A stretch of DNA of 30,533 nucleotides. Origin: Promethearchaeota archaeon. GTDB taxonomy: Archaea; Asgardarchaeota; Lokiarchaeia; Sigynarchaeales; SOKP01. The notes under the pieces are model-generated. The model was not told the origin of the DNA. It made no database searches and saw nothing but the letters and a program-made list of their open reading frames with translations. Where the stretch lies: positions 1-30,533 of the forward strand of contig JAHLWT010000184.1 in NCBI GenBank assembly GCA_019057775.1. The letters run 5' to 3'. Shown here piece after piece: positions 24,785 through 30,533 of this stretch. The translations under genes were made by a program, and so were the position numbers. Position 1 is the stretch's first letter. Every line of letters starts with the position of its first letter.

Positions 24785-25225
24785 TTAATAATCAAGATTA
24801 AGATTAACTTCTATACCTTCTCTGACTGATTGTGTTATGATACAATATTGTTCAAAGAATTTTCTACATTGATCCGCTCTTTTTCTCATTTGAGGGTCAT
24901 CAATCTTCGGATTTATATTTAGGTTTATTTTTTTAACTCGCCATAATCCATGTTCATTTCTTTTCATAATAACTTCTGCCTTTCCATCTAATTCATCCAA
25001 GGTGAAATTCTTTTTTTTTAAACAAAATGCAAAACTAGCTCCCATACAACCTAAAACTGCCAATGCTAGAAACCTAGCTGGACTAGGTCCTATTTTTTCT
25101 GCTTCTCTCAAATCTCTTTCGTCAAGATATAAATCTTGCATATTAATCTTTCCGAGATCACACTTAAATAACATTTCCTCTTCTAAAGTTACACCAACTA
25201 TATTAACTTTCATTCTGTCAGACAT
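24785..25225 (-). CDS. OsmC/Ohr-family protein
   Basis: A 146-aa protein of the OsmC superfamily, which includes thiol-dependent peroxidases. The two reactive cysteines are in place: Cys60 in LAVLGCMGASFAFCLKK and Cys128 in EQYCIITQSVREGI. The N-terminal strands and central helix (GPSPARFLALAVLGC) match the family. Function is probably detoxification of organic hydroperoxides, though some OsmC-like proteins have other roles. The ATG at 25225 is preceded by GTGAT as ribosome binding site and by a TATA box at 25253-25262, so the leader is very short. Confidence 0.85.
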   Translation of the reverse strand: MSDRMKVNIVGVTLEEEMLFKCDLGKINMQDLYLDERDLREAEKIGPSPARFLALAVLGCMGASFAFCLKKKNFTLDELDGKAEVIMKRNEHGLWRVKKINLNINPKIDDPQMRKRADQCRKFFEQYCIITQSVREGIEVNLNLDY

Positions 25226-25252
25226 ATAAAATCACTTTTTTTTAAAAAAAGA

Positions 25253-25262
25253 TATATATATA
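25253..25262 (-). promoter_or_regulatory. TATA box of the OsmC-family gene
   Basis: An alternating TA stretch starts 28 bases before the ATG at 25225 on the minus strand. This is the usual -26 region of archaeal promoters, and it implies a short leader. Confidence 0.5.
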
Positions 25263-25366
25263 GCGTTAATAAAGATTGTCTAACTAAATTATAAGAATCA
25301 AACTTCTCAGATTTATGTTAAATAATGATAAAACATTACACTAATACATTGTTAATTAAAAGATAA

Positions 25367-25957
25367 TTACTCAGCTTCAATTTTTTTCAGATGGAAGTGA
25401 CGAGATAAATGGAAATACAATCCAAGGAAATAAATTAGGGCTATTAAAACGAAGTGAAACGCAAAAATTAGAATAAATACCCACATGAAAATAAATAGTA
25501 AAACTTCACTCACAAGGCACAGCTTATTATTGTAATATTTATTATCAAAAAACGAGCCAAGGTTTTTGTATTTAGAAAGATATTGAGAAAGATTATTAAA
25601 CTCTTCTTTTGATATCAAAAGTTTAAACCCCACCTGCTTATGGTTAAAGTAAAGAAAATTGGTTCCCCAATCAATAGTATCAATAACTATATGAATCAAA
25701 TAGGTAAATCCACTAATTGTTAAAGTTAACCAATTAAAAATACTTCCAATTAAAATGATTATACAACTTGGAATAATAGAATGGGTGATTAACATTCGAT
25801 GATTTTTATCTTTAGCAAATTTGGCAAACAATACATCAAAATCGCAGATAAAAGAGAAGATCACGACTAGTAAGAATTCTATCAGTTTAAACTCTAAGTA
25901 AAAGTTTAAGAAAGACGCTATTATTATCCCTACAGCAAAATGAGAATTGATATGCAT
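25367..25957 (-). CDS. YdjM/DUF457-type membrane-bound metal hydrolase
   Basis: A 196-aa integral membrane protein. Histidine and aspartate positions match the YdjM (inner-membrane metal-dependent hydrolase) family: HINSHFAVG at the N-terminus, CDFDVLFA (38-45), NHRMLITHS (52-60) and LIHIVIDTIDWG (87-98). About five membrane helices surround these motifs. Family members are linked to phospholipid or DNA-damage-related hydrolysis, but the substrate is unclear. It is the last gene of the minus-strand operon starting at 29004: the PfkB gene ends 23 bases upstream. Confidence 0.75.
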   Translation of the reverse strand: MHINSHFAVGIIIASFLNFYLEFKLIEFLLVVIFSFICDFDVLFAKFAKDKNHRMLITHSIIPSCIIILIGSIFNWLTLTISGFTYLIHIVIDTIDWGTNFLYFNHKQVGFKLLISKEEFNNLSQYLSKYKNLGSFFDNKYYNNKLCLVSEVLLFIFMWVFILIFAFHFVLIALIYFLGLYFHLSRHFHLKKIEAE

Positions 25958-25980
25958 GATTTCTTTGGTTTTTGCTATAA

Positions 25981-26964
25981 TTAAGTGATATAACTTGCTT
26001 TTTTTACTCTATTTAAAATTTTTTTCTTTGTTTTAAAACCAGAAGGACCTTTTTTTTCCACTAGAAATGAAGCTGCAGCAGATGCACGGTATGCTGCTTT
26101 TTTAACACTTCCCCACGTCTTATCAGAATGAATAAATTCATGTAGAAATATTGAAAAATATACATCTCCAACACCAGTCTCATCTATGACTCTTTTGGCT
26201 TTAAATGCAGGAATTTTTAAGATTTTTTCTCCTTTTTTAGTGAGCATGGAACCTTTTTCTCCTAAGGTCATGATGTAAATTCCGTTATTATCATATTCAT
26301 TGCAGTGAGCCATAACACTTTCAAAATCCTCACACTCCCCGGCAACTAGTTTCATTTCTTCCTCTGAACCTTTCAATATCAATCTATCTCCAATGAAATC
26401 TATAATTTTTTTTATATTATCGATGATCTCAGTATCATAAACATAGGTAACTTTACCAACTTCATCAATTTTCCTAATAAAACCCTGCAGATCTATCCCG
26501 ATATACGCATTTGGAAATTGTTTTAAAATATGAGTTATATATTCATGTGAAATTTCATGACACAATGGTACTAGTACAAAAATATCTGGAGGGTTATTAA
26601 GAAATTCAGAAGGAATATCATTAAAATCAAGATTAGGGCTCCTTGATTTGAGGGTTAAAGTTCTAGTATGATTAAAGTAATCTAAAACAAAAATAGTATT
26701 TCTCACTTGAGAGTATTTTATTCCCCTTAAATCAATATTTTTATTCTTAATTCTATTAATTAAAGAGGAATTGAAATTTAATCTACCTACATGAGAAATT
26801 ATGCCTATCTTTGCATTTCTTGTATATTTACTTAATGCTAATGAACAAAATGACACACTTCCCCCTAAACTGGGTTTATTTATGCGTTTAAACCGGACTA
26901 TGTGATCAATAGCAAAATGACCGGCAAAAATGATGGAAGAATGCTTTTTTGTTTGATTGTTCAT
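25981..26964 (-). CDS. PfkB-family carbohydrate/nucleoside kinase
   Basis: A 327-aa ribokinase-type kinase. Seen: the N-terminal strand IIFAGHFAIDHIVRF (11-25), the glycine pair LGGSVSFC (33-40), and the second PfkB signature DETGVGDVYFSIFL (261-274), in which Asp267 is the catalytic base. MTLGEKGSML (232-241) is the usual nucleotide-binding turn. The family phosphorylates sugars, nucleosides and inositol; the substrate cannot be told here. The ATG directly follows the stop codon of the coiled-coil gene (TAA-ATG), so translation is coupled. Grouped with a MEMO protein and a YdjM-like membrane protein. Confidence 0.85.
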   Translation of the reverse strand: MNNQTKKHSSIIFAGHFAIDHIVRFKRINKPSLGGSVSFCSLALSKYTRNAKIGIISHVGRLNFNSSLINRIKNKNIDLRGIKYSQVRNTIFVLDYFNHTRTLTLKSRSPNLDFNDIPSEFLNNPPDIFVLVPLCHEISHEYITHILKQFPNAYIGIDLQGFIRKIDEVGKVTYVYDTEIIDNIKKIIDFIGDRLILKGSEEEMKLVAGECEDFESVMAHCNEYDNNGIYIMTLGEKGSMLTKKGEKILKIPAFKAKRVIDETGVGDVYFSIFLHEFIHSDKTWGSVKKAAYRASAAASFLVEKKGPSGFKTKKKILNRVKKASYIT

Positions 26965-28080
26965 TTATGAAGATTTAAATTCTTCAATAATTTTATTCTT
27001 TTCCTCAAGCGATATTTTTAATTTATTTATTTTACTCTGTAAATCTTCAATTAAGCTTGACATGGGTCCTCTTTGAACTGAAACGGGAGTTTGTGTTGTC
27101 AATTTTAACTCTGCAATTAAATGATCTCTTTCTTTTAACTGATTTTGAAGCTCTTTTATTTTTTCTTTTAAATCATCTACAGGAACGGTAGAAAGCTCCT
27201 CTTCTGTTTTTTTCTTGAGAGATTCTTGTATTTGAGATAAGAGAATCTTAAGTTCTTCATTTTCCTTTTTTAGTTCTTTTAATTCTTCTACTTCTAATTG
27301 TAACCCACTTCCATCAATGTTACGCTGAATTTCAGATTTTTCCTTAGTCAATGTCTCCACAATTCTTTTATATTTATTTAAATCTGATTGTAGGTCCTGG
27401 CATAGTATTTCTAGAGTGTTAGGAGAAGTTTGTATAGGTAAAGGTTTTATAACTGAGGTCTTAGGCGTTTCAACAGGAGTTTTATCTTTGGTTGATAAAT
27501 TCTTAATTTCTCCTTTCAAATTTTCATTATCTTCAATAAGATCCATGAGTTTTTTTTCTAAATCAGCAATCTTAATCTTTTTCTTGGTTATATCAGATTG
27601 CAAATCATCAATTAATGCCGAAGTAACTTCAGAATTTGTTTCCGAAGCAGTCTTAGGGATAGACTCTTCTATTGTTGACAAATTTTCAATTTGGAGTTTT
27701 AATTCATTTATCTCTTTATGTGCTACTTTTATTTCTTCTTCTTTCATTGTTAAATTTTGATTTAGATTTTGAAATTTGTTGTTAAGTTCCATATTTTCTT
27801 TCTTAATTTCTGTTACTTTTACCTCCCCAATCATTCCTGCTTGTTTAATTTCCTCATTTAATCTTTCATTCTCTTCAATAGTTTTCTTGACAATTTCTTC
27901 TGTTTTACTTATTAATTCTATATTTTCCCTAATTTTATTTCTCAAATTTTCGTTCTCTTTTTCTACTTCTTTGATCTTCTCTAAGGTCTCTCCAATTGCA
28001 CTTGGTTTACTCTTCCCGTTTATCATTTTATTTCGCCATAGGCTTACGAAATCATCAACTTTTTCATTATCTTCAGACAT
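26965..28080 (-). CDS. coiled-coil protein with three DLQS repeats
   Basis: About 371 aa, almost all heptad-type coiled coil. A short N-terminal segment (DDFVSLWRNKMI) is the only non-coiled part with aromatic residues. A module of about 25 aa occurs three times: ALIDDLQSDITKKKIKIADL, ILCQDLQSDLNKYKRIVETL and SLIEDLQSKINKLKISLEEK, each after a Pro/Ser/Thr-rich linker (such as TPKTSVIKPLPIQTSPNT), with the last at the very C-terminus. The frame is open from a TTG at 28116 just 3 bases after the MEMO stop. I prefer the ATG at 28080, which has GTGAAT before it. The role is unknown; multivalent scaffold or oligomerisation is likely. It lies in the operon with MEMO and PfkB. Confidence 0.8.
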   Translation of the reverse strand: MSEDNEKVDDFVSLWRNKMINGKSKPSAIGETLEKIKEVEKENENLRNKIRENIELISKTEEIVKKTIEENERLNEEIKQAGMIGEVKVTEIKKENMELNNKFQNLNQNLTMKEEEIKVAHKEINELKLQIENLSTIEESIPKTASETNSEVTSALIDDLQSDITKKKIKIADLEKKLMDLIEDNENLKGEIKNLSTKDKTPVETPKTSVIKPLPIQTSPNTLEILCQDLQSDLNKYKRIVETLTKEKSEIQRNIDGSGLQLEVEELKELKKENEELKILLSQIQESLKKKTEEELSTVPVDDLKEKIKELQNQLKERDHLIAELKLTTQTPVSVQRGPMSSLIEDLQSKINKLKISLEEKNKIIEEFKSS

Positions 28081-28119
28081 ATTATTCACAATTTTTATTT
28101 TTTTATCAATTTTCAAACA

Positions 28120-29004
28120 TTATTTAGTAATTATCCCAGAAAAATATCCAACACAGTATCCTCTAAAATTACTTGTTTTCTCTGAGCTTGTATAATATTT
28201 TAACAATTTTCCTTTACTAACATTTAAGTTCTTGCAAATCAACATTAAAGCAGTAATAGTTTGGGCACCACAGACTGTTGTATTCGAAGCCATTTTCAGT
28301 GTTTTTTCAGGATTGGATTCAATGAAAGCATCTATAACTTTTTGATCTATTGCTTTAAACTTGTTCAAATCTTCCTTGCCGTTAATTTCTTTATGAGTCA
28401 TATCGGAGGAAGCAATAATTACAACATCCTTGCTATATGATTTTATTACGGATGCGATCTCAGTAGAGATTTTTTCGAGTACATCAAATTTTTTAACAGA
28501 AACTGTTATTGGTACAATTTTAACATCCTTATCTCCAGCACAGTATTTTATAAAGGGTAATTGTACTTCAATATTGTGTTCTCTTCCAAATGGAAATCCA
28601 ATAAATGCAGACTCATCATCGATTATAGTTTTGCTATTCTTTAGGATCTCTTTAGATAAATTTTCATCAATTTCCAAATATCCTAAAGGAGTCTCCCATC
28701 TTCCTTCTCTCATTAACGCTACTTTTCCATAACCAATATGATCAGTACCTAGTACTATAACAATGTCAGGTATCCTTTCTTTAAATAAATTTAAGTAGGT
28801 GAACGCAGCACAACATCCAGAATAAGTAAAACCCGCATGAGGAGAAACACCACCAATAACGGTTCTTTGTTCTTGGTTTAAAGATTTAAGTTCTTCTCCA
28901 GGTCCAAATTGATCATTAATAAAAGATTCATTTAATAATCTCAATAAGTCTGGTTTATATCGAGGATAAAAACTACCTGCTACTGCTGCCTTTCTAACGA
29001 TCAT
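28120..29004 (-). CDS. MEMO1 family protein (AmmeMemoRadiSam system protein B)
   Basis: A 294-aa MEMO-type protein, starting RKAAVAGSFYP as archaeal members do. The metal-site residues that correspond to human MEMO1 His49, His81 and Cys244 are His56 in SPHAGFTYSG, His89 in GTDHIG and Cys245 in TVCGAQT. EHNIEVQLPF and SSDMTH are also family hallmarks. MEMO is a class III extradiol dioxygenase-like fold; its biochemical role is debated. GGTGA lies 5 bases before the ATG at 29004. First gene of a four-gene operon with the coiled-coil, PfkB and YdjM-like genes. Confidence 0.93.
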   Translation of the reverse strand: MIVRKAAVAGSFYPRYKPDLLRLLNESFINDQFGPGEELKSLNQEQRTVIGGVSPHAGFTYSGCCAAFTYLNLFKERIPDIVIVLGTDHIGYGKVALMREGRWETPLGYLEIDENLSKEILKNSKTIIDDESAFIGFPFGREHNIEVQLPFIKYCAGDKDVKIVPITVSVKKFDVLEKISTEIASVIKSYSKDVVIIASSDMTHKEINGKEDLNKFKAIDQKVIDAFIESNPEKTLKMASNTTVCGAQTITALMLICKNLNVSKGKLLKYYTSSEKTSNFRGYCVGYFSGIITK

Positions 29005-29121
29005 TACTTCACCTTGAATATTTTGATATTTACTATTAAATATTAATATTGAAAATTATATAATTTCATCTACTTGTATGAAAATTGGAAGGTTTAATAA
29101 ATTATTTTTAATAACTCTTTA

Positions 29122-29718
29122 GTGATGAATGAAGTAAAGGAAAACCAAATCTCTTTGGATGATATAGAACTGCCAGAAAAAATTCCAACAAAATTCATTA
29201 ATTCACGCGTTGTCGTGTTCAATCCAATCCATGCGTCTTATCTTTATGTGAAGCGTGGTTTTTTTGGTAGCCCTTTGGGGATCAATAAACCACGATTAGA
29301 GTATTTCTCAAAACCAAGTGAATTATCACTAATAGAAGCAAACTATTTATTGGAAAAAGACGAAATTACAATTTATGATGTGAAACAAAAGAAATATTTA
29401 GAATCTAAAGAATTTTATGAGATAGCAATAAAGATTCATCACAAATTTGAAGAAAAGTATATCATATATAATGATTTGAGGGAAAGAGGATACATCCCAA
29501 GACCAGGCTTAAAATTTGGTGCTGATTACGTTATATATAAAAAAGGACCTGGACTTGAACATTCTCTTTTTATGGTACATGTCTTACCCCATGATTCTGA
29601 AATAACAGCTATAGATATGGTAAGAGCTGGTAGGTTAGCCACCTCTGTGAGGAAAAAGTTTGTTATCGCGAATCCATTAACAAAATCATATTATTTCTTT
29701 GAGTGGTTTAAACCTTAA
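29122..29718 (+). CDS. endA: tRNA-splicing endonuclease
   Basis: The enzyme that cuts bulge-helix-bulge introns from pre-tRNA. At 198 aa with a full catalytic domain, it looks like the short alpha-type subunit that assembles as a homotetramer. The catalytic triad is visible: Tyr136 in FGADYVIYKK, His147 in LEHSLFMVHV and a lysine (Lys178 or Lys179) in SVRKKFVIA. The C-terminal SYYFFEWFKP follows the usual pattern. GTG (29122) or ATG (29125) may be the start; I take the frame from 29122. A TATA-like AATTATATAATT lies about 60 bases upstream. It is convergent with the ATP synthase gene. It is the expected enzyme for the two proposed introns in cdhA. Confidence 0.92.
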   Translation: MMNEVKENQISLDDIELPEKIPTKFINSRVVVFNPIHASYLYVKRGFFGSPLGINKPRLEYFSKPSELSLIEANYLLEKDEITIYDVKQKKYLESKEFYEIAIKIHHKFEEKYIIYNDLRERGYIPRPGLKFGADYVIYKKGPGLEHSLFMVHVLPHDSEITAIDMVRAGRLATSVRKKFVIANPLTKSYYFFEWFKP

Positions 29719-29747
29719 GAAATTGTAATAAAAGCCACCACAATTAA

Positions 29748-30533
29748 TTATTGTAAAGTAAAATCTCTAATATTCTTTATAAGTTTATTCTTTAGGTTTT
29801 CTATTTTCTCAAATTCATCATTCTTAATCGTTTTATTTATTCTCAAAATTGAATTTAAGAGCTCAGGATCAATAACATTTTCAATTAAGATCCCTCGATT
29901 AATCAAGTTTTGCCCTTCTTTGTAAATTAATAGGGACAGTTTAATCATCCCTAATAATTTTTTAATACCCGTAAATTTCTCCACCTCATCAAATGCACTC
30001 TGAATTAGAAAGCCGTTCTTTATCATTCTTGCCATAAAGAGAATCAATTGATTTTTATCTTCCAAATTTTTCTCCCCAATAAGTTGCACTAAATGTTTTA
30101 GATCCTGCTCTTGCGATAAGATGTCATTTACTTGTTTTCGACATTCTATCCAATCTATATCTATATCAGGCCAATCTATGTCTCTTTCATACCACCAATC
30201 TGCAATGTATGTGGGATAATTAGAATAAGAATTAAGCCAATTAATAGCGGGATAATGTTTCAAATACGCTAATGCGGGATCCAACGCCCAGAAGACCTGA
30301 ACTAACCTCTTTGATGTAGCAGTAACAGGTTCACTAAAATCTCCAGCAGGAGGTGAAAGAGTTCCAACAATTGTCAATGATCCCAATCTATCATTCCCAA
30401 GATGATCTTTCCCTAATGTTTTAACAACTCCTGCTCTTTCATAAAAGCTTGAAAGTTTAGAGGGTAAATAAGCAGGATATCCTTCTTCTCCGGGCATTTC
30501 TTCTAATCTACCTGATATTTCGCGCATTGCTTC
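29748..30533 (-). CDS. atpA: A-type ATP synthase catalytic subunit A, C-terminal part (partial)
   Basis: The last 261 residues of the catalytic A subunit of the archaeal A-type ATP synthase; the gene runs off the right edge. The visible sequence begins inside the nucleotide-binding domain: EISGRLEEMPGEEGYPAYL is the arginine-rich strand-loop conserved in V/A-ATPase A subunits, followed by FYERAG, SPPAGDFSEPVTATSKR and the WALDP-LA-x-x-x-HYPAINWLNSYS segment. The remaining 150 residues are the C-terminal helical domain. An apparent start at 30527 is an internal methionine, not the real start. Confidence 0.95.
   Translation of the reverse strand, partial: EAMREISGRLEEMPGEEGYPAYLPSKLSSFYERAGVVKTLGKDHLGNDRLGSLTIVGTLSPPAGDFSEPVTATSKRLVQVFWALDPALAYLKHYPAINWLNSYSNYPTYIADWWYERDIDWPDIDIDWIECRKQVNDILSQEQDLKHLVQLIGEKNLEDKNQLILFMARMIKNGFLIQSAFDEVEKFTGIKKLLGMIKLSLLIYKEGQNLINRGILIENVIDPELLNSILRINKTIKNDEFEKIENLKNKLIKNIRDFTLQ

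Noticed and set aside
27416..28195. Serine/phenylalanine-rich plus-strand ORFs
   Set aside because: They are antisense to the Glu/Lys-rich coiled-coil gene; the reverse complement of Glu/Lys codons yields Phe/Ser/Leu.
1..30533. tRNA, rRNA or C/D-box RNA genes
   Set aside because: I looked for GGTTCRA-type T-arms and C/D boxes in the gaps and found no cloverleaf or box pair; a covariance search would be decisive.

Overview
This AT-rich window (roughly one third G+C by eye) comes from an archaeon, very probably an Asgard archaeon (Promethearchaeota), with a Lokiarchaeia-like lineage my best guess. The archaeal core is clear: RadA recombinase, tRNA-splicing endonuclease EndA, A-type ATP synthase subunit A, archaeal-type CO dehydrogenase CdhA, a MEMO-family protein, GGTGA-type ribosome binding sites and many TTG starts. 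The Asgard flavour comes from two large Arf-like GTPases fused to extra domains, a V4R (Bet3-like) protein and a vWA domain resembling the N-terminus of proteasome subunit Rpn10.

Layout. 1-1880: partial vWA gene, an Arf-like GTPase with flanking domains and a small helical protein. 2071-4482: cdhA, the strongest finding. The uninterrupted ORF (688 aa, starting at 4137) lacks the conserved N-terminus, including the CysCys-x-Cys iron-sulfur motif. That N-terminus is present just upstream in two other frames, and the reading frame is restored exactly if segments of 29 nt (4324-4352) and 31 nt (4195-4225) are removed. Both segments fold with their flanks into bulge-helix-bulge (BHB) structures, the substrate of archaeal tRNA-splicing endonuclease, and canonical cleavage between the second and third bulge nucleotides falls exactly on the frame-restoring positions. 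The inferred mature protein is 783 aa, normal for CdhA. I read these as two archaeal pre-mRNA introns in one gene.

4483-9512: accessory, gene-poor stretch with membrane and orphan proteins, an Eis-like acetyltransferase, frameshifted gene fragments, two copies of an 18-bp palindrome, a CRISPR-like pair of 31-bp repeats and a 49-aa gene with a perfect ribosome binding site. 9513-12885: V4R protein, longin-like/Arf GTPase fusion and a zinc-ribbon protein, all on the minus strand. 12960-14591: 2-hydroxyacid dehydrogenase and a ribbon-helix-helix regulator.

14910-22874: a glucan/sugar-phosphate island: GalT-like protein, nucleotidyltransferase with a beta-helix tail, two GH57 branching-enzyme-type proteins and a phosphohexomutase homologue that has lost all its catalytic loops. 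Together they suggest synthesis of a branched storage glucan from sugar phosphates, with the dead mutase perhaps regulatory.

22974-30533: a membrane protein, radA and an OsmC-family gene; then a tightly packed minus-strand operon read from 29004 to 25367 (MEMO protein, coiled-coil protein with three DLQS repeats, PfkB kinase, YdjM-like membrane protein); then endA, and the 3' part of the A-ATPase subunit A gene. EndA is the enzyme expected to excise the proposed cdhA introns.
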